Assembly: GCF_028765165.1 (NCBI RefSeq)
Contig: NZ_JARADB010000003.1
Coordinates: 346,730 to 410,729 of the forward strand
Source: Paenibacillus sp. MAHUQ-63
GTDB taxonomy: Bacteria > Bacillota > Bacilli > Paenibacillales > NBRC-103111
Direction of reading: 5' to 3'
Length of the DNA stretch: 64,000 nucleotides
Shown: positions 53,440-61,592 of the stretch, one piece after another
Layout of the letters: the number at the start of each line of letters is the position of its first letter
How positions within the stretch are numbered: position 1 is the stretch's first letter
The notes under the pieces: generated by a model
Told to the model about the DNA's origin: nothing
Database searches by the model: none
What the model saw: the letters and a program-made list of their open reading frames with translations, nothing else
Position numbers and translations under genes: made by a program

Positions 53440-53720
53440 TCAAAGGGATAGTGGACATAACTCGCGCTCGCTCGAACCTATCCCTCCTGACTCATGGGGA
53501 TAGCGGCCAGAAGCTCGCTCGTACCCGAACCCCCCCTCCTGACTCATGGGGATAGTGGCCAGAAGCTCGCTCGTACCCGAACCCCACCCTCCTGACTCAT
53601 GGGGATAGTGGCCAGAAGCTCGCTCCCACTCGCCCCCCCCCTCCTGACTCATGGGGATAGTAGGCGTAGGTCACGGGGATAGTGGACATTGTTCTCGCGC
53701 ACGGGCGATTAGATCGAACG
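53440..53720. repeat. Four tandem 52-53-bp repeats (family C, inverted orientation)
   Basis: CTCCTGACTCATGGGGATAG starts at 53484, 53536, 53589 and 53641. The core GGGATAGTGGCCAGAAG is the reverse complement of the family C core CTTCTGGGCACTATCCC apart from one base, so the clusters are inverted relatives. A related GGGATAG copy lies near 53855. No gene is supported between 52884 and 53922. Confidence 0.9.
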
Positions 53721-53770
53721 GCGGGGCGGGTTTCAACATGCCAGGTACATAAGGTAAGCCGCAAAAAAAT

Positions 53771-53793
53771 AGACCTAGCCTTAGGCTAGGTCT
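53771..53793 (-). terminator. Terminator of importer operon at 53.9 kb
   Basis: AGACCTAGCC-TTA-GGCTAGGTCT, 10-bp perfect arms, followed on the minus strand by a seven-T run (A-run 53763-53769). It lies about 130 bases beyond the permease stop. Confidence 0.85.
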
Positions 53794-53922
53794 AACACTT
53801 TTGTTACATCGCCAAATGTGAGCTGCTAAGGTTGAGCTTTTCTCCATGAGCCAAAGGGATAGCGTCCGTAAGCGCTCAAGATGAGAGCGCTGGTCAGCTC
53901 CACCGACCGATACTACCCACTC

Positions 53923-54807
53923 TCACTCCTTCACAGAGCCTAACGTAATGCCGTGAATGAAAAACCGCTGCAGAAACGGATAAATCACAAGCACCGGCAG
54001 CATCGCGATAAAGATTTTGGCCGCGTTCAGTGTTTGGTTGGAAAGCTCGCTCATCTTCTGGATCTGCTCCGCCGTCATCGTATTGGCGTCCACAATGACG
54101 ACAAGCTGCTGAATGTAGGTTTGCAGCGGATAATGGTCCGCGTTCGACATCAGCACAAGCCCGTTGAAGAACTCATTCCAATGGTACACGATGCTGAATA
54201 AGGTAACGGTAGCCAGTACGGGAACCGCCAGCGGAATGAATAATTTGACCAGCATATACCAAGGTCCCGCTCCATCCACCAGCGCCGCTTCTTCCAGTTC
54301 CTTCGGTAAATTGCGGAAATAGTTAATGACGAGTATGACGCTAAATACCGGCACACTGTTGCCGAGGACAAGCGCCCAAATGTTGTTGATGAGCCCTAAC
54401 GATTTCACCGTCTGGTACCAAGGAATTAACCCTCCGTTAAACAGCATCGTGAACACAAGGATCCACATCAGCACGTTGCGGTAAGGCAAATCTTTGGCAT
54501 TTTTGGACAGCGGGTAGCCCATCAGTACGATAATAATAAAGTTAAGGGTCGAGCCCAGGACAACACGTTGGATCGAGATCCAGAACGAGTTGAAGAATTT
54601 GCCGTCGCCCATAATTTCCCGATACGCATTCAAGTTAAATCCAACCGGCCAAAAGCTGACTCTACCGGAGGAAGCCGCCGCATTGTCGCTTAACGAGACG
54701 GCCAGCGTGTACCACAACGGCAGCACACAAAGCAGTGCAATACCGACAAGCAGCACGATCAGAACAATATCGAATGCTCTGGAGCCCAACGTCGTTTCTC
54801 TAACCAT
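53923..54807 (-). CDS. CUT1 sugar ABC transporter permease (LplC/YtcP type)
   Basis: About 294 aa, six membrane segments; EAA loop EEAALVDGAGPWYML followed by IPLA; the C-terminus FIHGITLGSVKE resembles LplC. ATG 54807 is seven bases after AAAGGAG. Last gene of the AraC-YesM-YesN-lipoprotein-permease run from 61.5 kb. A terminator follows at 53771. Confidence 0.92.
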   Translation of the reverse strand: MVRETTLGSRAFDIVLIVLLVGIALLCVLPLWYTLAVSLSDNAAASSGRVSFWPVGFNLNAYREIMGDGKFFNSFWISIQRVVLGSTLNFIIIVLMGYPLSKNAKDLPYRNVLMWILVFTMLFNGGLIPWYQTVKSLGLINNIWALVLGNSVPVFSVILVINYFRNLPKELEEAALVDGAGPWYMLVKLFIPLAVPVLATVTLFSIVYHWNEFFNGLVLMSNADHYPLQTYIQQLVVIVDANTMTAEQIQKMSELSNQTLNAAKIFIAMLPVLVIYPFLQRFFIHGITLGSVKE

Positions 54808-54824
54808 ACCCATGCTCCTTTATG

Positions 54825-55715
54825 TTAAAAAATACGATAATTTGCGAACTTAGCAGCCAAGAAATAAGAGGTTGTAATGAGTAAAAAGGAAATGACGGAT
54901 TTCATAAGTCCCATCGCTGTTGCCAGCCCATACTGCAAATTCAGCAGCCCTGTGCGGTATACCCAGGTGTCGATGATGTCCCCGCTTGAGTAAACAAGTG
55001 GATTATACAAGTTAAATATTTGATCGAATCCGGCGTTAAGAACATTGCCAAGGGAAAGTACTGCAAGCAAAATGACCGTCGTCATCAAGCCGGGAAGCGT
55101 GACATGCAGCAAGCGCTGCCAGCGCGTGGCCCCATCGATCGCCGCCGCTTCGTACAGAGCGGGATTGATTCCGGTTAATGCAGCCAGAAAAATAATCGTA
55201 TTAAAACCGAATTCCTTCCAAACGTCGCTGCCGACGATGATGAACGGAAACAACTCCGCCTTCCCGAAGAACAGCGTCGGTTCAATCCCGAGAAAGCCAA
55301 GAAAGGTGTTCACCGGACCTTTGTAGGATAAGATATCGAGCAGGATCCCGGATAGAATGACCCATGACAAAAAGTGCGGCAAATAAACGATCGTCTGCAC
55401 CCATCTTTTTAAAATCGCAAGGCGCAACTCGTTCAACAGCAAGGCGAAAACAAGCGGCACGATCAAATTGGCGATAATTTTCATAACAGCGATAAATAGC
55501 GTATTGAAAAATACGGTTTTGCTGTCGTTCAGTGAAAACATGTATTTGAAGTTTTCCAAGCCGACCCATTCGGAGTGAAACATCCCCTGACCCGGATTAA
55601 AATCCTGGAATGCAATGACAATGCCGAACATCGGCACGATACTAAACAGCGTCAACCAGATGAAACCAGGCAGAAGCATGAGATAGTAGTGTTTGGCGAA
55701 CCCTTTCGTAACCAT
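54825..55715 (-). CDS. CUT1 sugar ABC transporter permease (LplB/YteP type)
   Basis: About 296 aa, six membrane segments; EAA loop YEAAAIDGATRWQRL followed by TLPG; N-terminal PGFIWLTLFSIVPMFGIVIAFQDFNP. ATG 55715 has GGAAGTGAT, a near-perfect ribosome binding site, seven bases upstream; GTG 55727 is an alternative. It lies 17 bases before the next permease. Confidence 0.93.
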   Translation of the reverse strand: MVTKGFAKHYYLMLLPGFIWLTLFSIVPMFGIVIAFQDFNPGQGMFHSEWVGLENFKYMFSLNDSKTVFFNTLFIAVMKIIANLIVPLVFALLLNELRLAILKRWVQTIVYLPHFLSWVILSGILLDILSYKGPVNTFLGFLGIEPTLFFGKAELFPFIIVGSDVWKEFGFNTIIFLAALTGINPALYEAAAIDGATRWQRLLHVTLPGLMTTVILLAVLSLGNVLNAGFDQIFNLYNPLVYSSGDIIDTWVYRTGLLNLQYGLATAMGLMKSVISFLLITTSYFLAAKFANYRIF

Positions 55716-55832
55716 CCGGTCTATCACTTCCGTTCTCGATATTTAGAGGAAAGGCGCCAGAGCTCTCTGACGCCTTCGCATGCTTTAAAGACTTCGAGGT
55801 TAAACGCTTCAAGGTTAATCTTCCAACAAATG

Positions 55833-57551
55833 TTATTTCAAGTTTTCCTCGATCTCAGCTATAATCTGGTCTCCACCCTGCTTCTTCCAGTCCTGTACGA
55901 ACTTATCGAATGTATCAAGCGGTGCGGCGCCCATGATGATTTTGAGGAACGTTTCCTTCTCCAGCTTGTCAAGGGATGCCCAGCGGCTTTCCATCGTTTT
56001 GGTCTGGGAATATGTCACGCTGTACGTTTTCTTATACGGCTTCTGCAGCGGCGATATACCGACGAATGTGGAGTACATCCGTTTCCATGCGCCAAGGTCG
56101 GCATTCGGGTCCCAGTACTGGATGTCGTTCTTGTCGTAAGGCTCAAGTTTAACTTTTTTCACTTTCTCGGCATCGGCTTTGAGCAGTTTGTATCCGGGAA
56201 TATCCAGATCCTCCGGCTTTTTGGTGCCAGCCAGCACTTCTTTCATCATTTTGTAAGTAACATCCATTTCATCCATTGGCGCAAAAACGATACGCAGCGG
56301 ATAGTTTCCGATTGCCACTTTCACATCGAACTTGGACTCGTCACGCAGCAGCAGGTTTTCCATTTGGATGGCTGCTTCCGGATGCTCATAGCCTTTGCGA
56401 ACAACGAGATATTGGTTCGTCGGATTCCCCATGTGCGGCGTAAATTCGCCGTTCACGTCCAATGGCGCCGTGTAAGCTTGCCAGTTGGCCTTCGGGTTGT
56501 TTTTGATCGCATCGGCTAACGGACCATATCCGCCTGCCCACCACAATCCGAAGTAGATGCCGGAGGTTCCGTTCTTGATCAGCTCCTGCGCGTCTTTGCG
56601 GATCGTCATTTCTTTGTCGATCAGCCCTTTGGCGTACAGGTCGCGCAGCTTGGCCAGCGCCTGCTTCGTTTCCGGTTGAAGCGATCCGTAGGTTGTTTTG
56701 CCGTCGGCACCTTTGACCCAGAAGCCAGGATACGAATGATACGAAGCAAAAATGGGATCAAAGCCATAGTTGTTATTGTTCGGGTTAATGAAATCCGCGT
56801 TCAGCAAGCCGCCCAGCTGCGGGCCGGTAATCCCGATGGTATCGGCTTTGCCGTTGCCGTCCGGATCCTGCTCGACGAAAGCTTTGGCCACTTTCTCCAA
56901 GTCATCCATCGTTTTCGGCGGCTCGAGACCCAATTTATCCAGCCAATCCTTGCGAATCCACATCATATGCACCATATCGGATTCCGTGGTCACATTGGGA
57001 AGGGCATACATTTTGCCGTCCACCGTGACGGATTTCAGCGCAAGTCCCTGTGTGGAATCAATAATTTGCTTAAGTGCCGGGGAGGCATATTTCTTGTAGA
57101 CCTCCGTCAAATCTGCGAGTTGGCCGCTTTTGACCATTTGTCTGAACTGCGTATCCTTGACCACCAGTGCGTCAGGCAAATCGTTGCTGGCGATGGACAG
57201 ATTCACTTTCTGGTCGTAGTCCTTGCCGCCGGCTGCCTGCCACACGATTTTGGTGTCGATATTAAGGTTTTCTTTAATATAACGGGTATACTGGTTGTTC
57301 TCCGGCGAATCTCCGGCCGGCAAGCTCTTGTCCGCCGCATCGACATCTTTGCCGATACGAATCGTGATCGGGTTAGCCGATTTGGTGAAAGGCCCCGCAT
57401 CGGATTGCCCGGCCGTTGCCGCCGTCCCTGTCTGGGCGGGAGCGGTTGACGCTTTCGGCGACTCCTTCCCGTTATTCGCATCCGAGCAGGCGGACAGCGC
57501 TACCATCATTCCCGCGAGTACTAGCAATAAGCTCTTATTTGTCTTGCTCAT
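55833..57551 (-). CDS. Extracellular sugar-binding lipoprotein (LplA/YtcQ type)
   Basis: About 572 aa lipoprotein with signal peptide MSKTNKSLLLVLAGMMVALSAC, lipobox LSAC. It belongs to the long LplA/YtcQ class, like the one at 2.0-3.6 kb. ATG 57551 has AGGGG at seven bases. A 160-base gap separates it from the response-regulator gene upstream, so it may have its own promoter activated by that regulator. Substrate probably an oligosaccharide handled by the alpha-xylosidase. Confidence 0.93.
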   Translation of the reverse strand: MSKTNKSLLLVLAGMMVALSACSDANNGKESPKASTAPAQTGTAATAGQSDAGPFTKSANPITIRIGKDVDAADKSLPAGDSPENNQYTRYIKENLNIDTKIVWQAAGGKDYDQKVNLSIASNDLPDALVVKDTQFRQMVKSGQLADLTEVYKKYASPALKQIIDSTQGLALKSVTVDGKMYALPNVTTESDMVHMMWIRKDWLDKLGLEPPKTMDDLEKVAKAFVEQDPDGNGKADTIGITGPQLGGLLNADFINPNNNNYGFDPIFASYHSYPGFWVKGADGKTTYGSLQPETKQALAKLRDLYAKGLIDKEMTIRKDAQELIKNGTSGIYFGLWWAGGYGPLADAIKNNPKANWQAYTAPLDVNGEFTPHMGNPTNQYLVVRKGYEHPEAAIQMENLLLRDESKFDVKVAIGNYPLRIVFAPMDEMDVTYKMMKEVLAGTKKPEDLDIPGYKLLKADAEKVKKVKLEPYDKNDIQYWDPNADLGAWKRMYSTFVGISPLQKPYKKTYSVTYSQTKTMESRWASLDKLEKETFLKIIMGAAPLDTFDKFVQDWKKQGGDQIIAEIEENLK

Positions 57552-57711
57552 TATGTCCCCTTCTTTCGTTTCTGGAATTTGTCTACATCCTAAAAGTATC
57601 ATATGACTGCACATAACAAGGATGGAAAACGGTTACACGTTTAGTTGGGAAAATGACCGAGATTTCAGACAATCGCGCTTCATTTCCTGTGCGTTTCTAA
57701 CAGATGACCCC

Positions 57712-58815
57712 CTAGTGATCGGACATTTCTCTACCTGCTCCGCTTTGTACGCGATATTCGCTTGGCAAATAACCCGTCTGTTCGCGGAATGTCCGGCTAA
57801 AATATTTCTCGTCCATGTAGCCGACATTCTCGGCGATCCACAGAATCGTTTTGTTCGTATAAACGAGGTACTCCTTCGCTTTCTCCATCCGCTTGTTGCG
57901 GATATACTCGCTGAAGTTGACGCCGACGATTTCTTTGAAGCATTGGCTGAAGTAGCTTCTGCTCATATTGACCCGCTTCGCGACGATCGCCGCCGTAATC
58001 GGCTCCTTCATTTCTTCGCTCACGATATGAACAGCCTTCATCACGCTATCGACCACTTCTTGCGAGAACGCCGGCTTCTCCATCGCCTTGCGAATCATCT
58101 CGCGCGTTGCCGTCAGCCAAGCTTCGACCCCTTGCCAGCTTTCAAAAGCATCGGGCAGCTGAATCGCTGCCGTATCAACAGGATGAAACAGCAGGTTCCA
58201 CTTATCCGTCAGCGCATAAAGCAAACCGATCAGCTTCGTCTGCGGCAGCCGCAGCTGTTTCAACTGCTGCAGCTGAGCGGCGAACACCGCGTCCTGGTGG
58301 AGCCATTCATGGCTCGCCCACATGTCCTTCACTTGTTCGGCGTCCTTACCGGCAGCTGCCGGCGTTTCCGTCCCCCCATGCGCCATGGGCGGAGCCTCGT
58401 AGAAATCATCCGCTGCAGGAAGTCCATGCTTGGCATCCTCCATTATGCGCTTGTGAATTCGGCCCAGCACTTCTTCGAAGCGCTCTTTTTCCAGCTGCAC
58501 CTTGGCAATATAATCGATGGCTCCAAGCCGCAGCGCCTCCTGGATATATTCAAAATCCTGATGAAAGGTGAGCACGACGGTATACATGCTCGGGTATAGC
58601 TTGCGAACGACCTTGAGCAGCTCAATGCCGGACATGACCGGCATCGCCAAATCCGTCAGCAATAAATCCACGCTATTGTCTGCCATGAACTCGAGCGCTT
58701 TCTCGCCGTTGCTGGCCTCTCCGACAACCTCCATATCGAAATCGCGCCAAGGCATCGCGGACATCAGCCCTTTCCGGACCAATTTATCGTCGTCAACAAC
58801 CATCACTTTAATCAT
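57712..58815 (-). CDS. YesN-type response regulator (receiver plus AraC DNA-binding domain)
   Basis: 367 aa, shorter than the copy at 27 kb. Receiver domain with VDDDK pocket and phosphoacceptor Asp 55 (LLLTDLAMPV). The usual K-P turn is altered to IAKVQLEKE (Lys retained, Pro replaced). The C-terminus has two AraC helix-turn-helix motifs (AIVAKRVNMSRSYFSQCFKEIVG and ILWIAENVGYMDEKYFSRTFREQTGYLPSEY). Start overlaps the sensor-kinase stop as ATGA. Presumed activator of the downstream importer. Confidence 0.93.
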   Translation of the reverse strand: MIKVMVVDDDKLVRKGLMSAMPWRDFDMEVVGEASNGEKALEFMADNSVDLLLTDLAMPVMSGIELLKVVRKLYPSMYTVVLTFHQDFEYIQEALRLGAIDYIAKVQLEKERFEEVLGRIHKRIMEDAKHGLPAADDFYEAPPMAHGGTETPAAAGKDAEQVKDMWASHEWLHQDAVFAAQLQQLKQLRLPQTKLIGLLYALTDKWNLLFHPVDTAAIQLPDAFESWQGVEAWLTATREMIRKAMEKPAFSQEVVDSVMKAVHIVSEEMKEPITAAIVAKRVNMSRSYFSQCFKEIVGVNFSEYIRNKRMEKAKEYLVYTNKTILWIAENVGYMDEKYFSRTFREQTGYLPSEYRVQSGAGREMSDH

Positions 58816-60569
58816 GCTGGGGATAGCACCTCCACAATAGGTATAGAAACATGAATTGTCGTTCCATGGCCGAGGACGCTCTGAATGCTCAATGAAGCCT
58901 TATCGCCGTACTGCGATTCGAGCATTCGCTTAACATAGTTCAGCCCGATGCCCATTCCGACCTTTTTATTCTCGGTGTCCGGCTGATCCAGCAGCTTGCG
59001 AATCGTCTCTTCCGTCATGCCGGCGCCGTTATCGCGAATCGAGATTTGAATGGCATGGGTCAAGCTGACATCGACCCGGATGTAACCGTCATCGCTGAGC
59101 CCATGGTACAGCGAATTCTCAACCAGCGGCTGGAGAATGAAACGCGGGATCGGCATGCTCCATACTTGTTCATCCACATTCATTTGGACATCGAATTGAA
59201 AATCGTAACGAATCTGCTGGAGCGTCAAATACTGCTTGAGCGCCTCGATCTCTTCCTGAATCGTGGAAGCTGCGCCCAGCTTGCCCAGATTGTAGTGCAG
59301 CAGCTTATTCAGTGACGAGACGAGCTTGTCGATCTCCGTCTGACCGTTCATCAGCGCCAACCAATGCACCGTATCCAGCGTGTTCATTAGGAAATGCGGG
59401 TTGATCTGATACAGCAGCTTCTCCACCTCCAGATCGACCCTGCGCTTCTCTTTGCGCTCGACTTCAGCGAACAGGTTCCAAATCTGCTCTTTCATTTGGC
59501 GGAATTGGTTGAGCAGGAAATCGAACTCCGGTATTTTCGTGCGGACCGTGACGGTCTGAACCCGATTCTGGGCCATCAGCTTGATTTCCCGGTTAAAGCC
59601 GTTAAGCGGCACATAGACCATTTTCCATAACAGCCATGCCATCAACATACTAATCACGAGGAAAAGAAGCGCAAACAGCCCGATTTGTACGAACCATTGA
59701 TTCATTTCCTTATTGTAATCCGCCTTAGGAATGACCGACACGATGCTCCAGCCTTGATTGCTGACCTGTCTGAACCAATAAAATTCGTTCTGTGTACCGT
59801 TCGTTTTGTCCTGCGAGAAATTGGGGAATATGGTATCCTTGACGAACGCTTGCGGCAGCTCGCTGTACGCGATTCGGCCGTTATTGTCCAGGAAAACGTG
59901 ATAGTTCCCGCCGCCGAACTGACCGTTATTGAGAATATTTTGGGTCAAATGAAAGCCTGTTTCGATATAAACATAAACATCGTCGCGCATGGGCAAATCG
60001 ACTTTGCGGAGCGCCGACAGCACGAAATTGTTATCGAACCGATTGTTGCTGATATGGGGACCATAATAGGAAATGCCGGAGTACGCCGCCAACAAGGGTA
60101 AGGTATCCGGGGAAAAAGAATCCTTCACCCCCATATTTTCCAAATCGATCGTATGGTCCTTCTGAAAATAGTAAAAGGTGAGCCCGATATTCGGATTGGT
60201 AAAAGTGACCAAGCTGAGCTCGTCCTTCAAATCGCTGAGCATCTTGGAGCGCTCGAACGATTGCTCGGCTGGAAGCGAAAGCATCTGGTCCAGCTTCTTA
60301 CCGACGCTCCCTGCAAAAGCAAGCTGCTGAGAGACATGATTCAAGTTGGAGATCGTGCTTTCCAGGGAAAGCTCCACTTGCTTGAGGTTGCTTTGGATCC
60401 CGTTTTGAATTTTGTTCGTCAATATGGAATAAATCGTGTAATACGAAATAAGTACAATGCAAAGGAACGGAATGAGCGTACTGCCCAGGAAAATGATAAA
60501 AATTCGTCGTTTGAGTGTTAATCGATCGTAGAAGTAAGCCCTTGCATTTTCCCGCAGCTTGCTGAACAC
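58812..60569 (-). CDS. YesM-type sensor histidine kinase
   Basis: About 585 aa. N-terminal helix (IFIIFLGSTLIPFLCIVLISYYTIY), large extracytoplasmic region, second helix (FVQIGLFALLFLVISMLMAWLLWKM), HAMP-like region, phosphoacceptor box LLYQINPHFLMNTLDTVHW, and HATPase (VENSLYHGL, IRDNGAGM, GMGIGLNYVKRML). GTG 60569 is chosen because AGGGGAGTGAT lies five bases upstream; TTG 60575 is too close to it. Partner of the preceding response regulator. Confidence 0.93.
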   Translation of the reverse strand: MFSKLRENARAYFYDRLTLKRRIFIIFLGSTLIPFLCIVLISYYTIYSILTNKIQNGIQSNLKQVELSLESTISNLNHVSQQLAFAGSVGKKLDQMLSLPAEQSFERSKMLSDLKDELSLVTFTNPNIGLTFYYFQKDHTIDLENMGVKDSFSPDTLPLLAAYSGISYYGPHISNNRFDNNFVLSALRKVDLPMRDDVYVYIETGFHLTQNILNNGQFGGGNYHVFLDNNGRIAYSELPQAFVKDTIFPNFSQDKTNGTQNEFYWFRQVSNQGWSIVSVIPKADYNKEMNQWFVQIGLFALLFLVISMLMAWLLWKMVYVPLNGFNREIKLMAQNRVQTVTVRTKIPEFDFLLNQFRQMKEQIWNLFAEVERKEKRRVDLEVEKLLYQINPHFLMNTLDTVHWLALMNGQTEIDKLVSSLNKLLHYNLGKLGAASTIQEEIEALKQYLTLQQIRYDFQFDVQMNVDEQVWSMPIPRFILQPLVENSLYHGLSDDGYIRVDVSLTHAIQISIRDNGAGMTEETIRKLLDQPDTENKKVGMGIGLNYVKRMLESQYGDKASLSIQSVLGHGTTIHVSIPIVEVLSPA

Positions 60570-60583
60570 CTGCAATCACTCCC

Positions 60584-61462
60584 CTATCTTTCTCTTTTGC
60601 GATATTCGGAAGGCGTGTAGCCAAAGTGGGCTTTGAAGACGCCGATAAAATAACTGAGCGTGTTGAATCCGACATCGAGCGAAATTTCCGTTATTTTTTT
60701 ATCGGTATCCTTGAGCAAACTGGCGGCACGCTGCGCCCTTACCTGATTCAAATATTCCAGCGGACTCTTGCCTGTGAAGCCTTTGAAATACCGGCAGAAG
60801 TAGGACTCGCTGAACGAAACGAGCGCCGCCAGTTCCTCCAGCCGGATCGGCAGACTGTAGTTCGCTTGGATATATTCAATAATTCGTTTGATCCGATCGA
60901 TATGTGTCGGGTTAACCGGGGGCGACTGCACCGTAAGCGACGGTCCGCCCAAAGTCAAAAGCTTGGCAATCAGCATGTGCAGGTGTGCTTTGGTCGATAG
61001 CTCATATAGAGGGCGTTCGTTCAAATTCAAATCGAACACTTGCTGCAGCAGCTCCAGCAGCTCCCTCTCCTCGCTCAAGCGGTTGCGGATATGCACGGGG
61101 ATGCCATATTTCTGCTGAATAAGCGGGTGAATGTACTTCTCCCAAACGAGATCGAACCGCTCCCCGCCGAGCATGTCGGCATGAAAAACCACCGCCTTGA
61201 AGCTGCACGCTTCATCACCGGCAATCAAACCGGAATGAAGCTGTCCGGCATTCACGAAAATCGCCTCTCCCGCCTTCAGTTCATATTCATCCATCGACAC
61301 GCGAAAGACGGCGCTCCCCTGAGTCAGCATCAGAAACTCCAGCTCATCGTGCCAATGAAGCTCCAATAATTCTTCGCCGGGCTGGCAATGAATCTCGTAT
61401 ACGCGAATCGGATACAACGGGTCGCCATGGACGCGGTCTTCTTTGAGATGGGCTTGCTGCAT
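60584..61462 (-). CDS. AraC family transcriptional regulator with cupin sensor domain
   Basis: 292 aa. The N-terminal cupin (HWHDELEFLMLTQGSAVFRV, then EAIFVNAGQLHSG) is a sugar-sensing AraC-type half. The C-terminal helix-turn-helix pair is IRLEELAALVSFSESYFCRYFKGFTGKSPLEYL and ITEISLDVGFNTLSYFIGVFKAHFGYTPSEY. AAAGGAGGA precedes the ATG. It precedes the sensor-kinase gene with a short gap and is divergent from the alpha-xylosidase gene, so it probably controls both. Confidence 0.94.
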   Translation of the reverse strand: MQQAHLKEDRVHGDPLYPIRVYEIHCQPGEELLELHWHDELEFLMLTQGSAVFRVSMDEYELKAGEAIFVNAGQLHSGLIAGDEACSFKAVVFHADMLGGERFDLVWEKYIHPLIQQKYGIPVHIRNRLSEERELLELLQQVFDLNLNERPLYELSTKAHLHMLIAKLLTLGGPSLTVQSPPVNPTHIDRIKRIIEYIQANYSLPIRLEELAALVSFSESYFCRYFKGFTGKSPLEYLNQVRAQRAASLLKDTDKKITEISLDVGFNTLSYFIGVFKAHFGYTPSEYRKRER

Positions 61463-61592
61463 CGCGATGTCCTCCTTTTCAATTTCATTCCGTCAAATGT
61501 CAAAATACTGATACAATCAAGCAATATTACGGAAGGATTGTTGGATTCAAATCAATATACTTATATTAAAATATATTGAGAGGATGTTGGCA

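Noticed and set aside
53440..53652. A minus-strand 70-codon frame with repeats of the sequence SGGxGS
   Set aside because: It lies entirely in the tandem-repeat array, its repeats mirror the DNA period, and it has no ribosome binding site.
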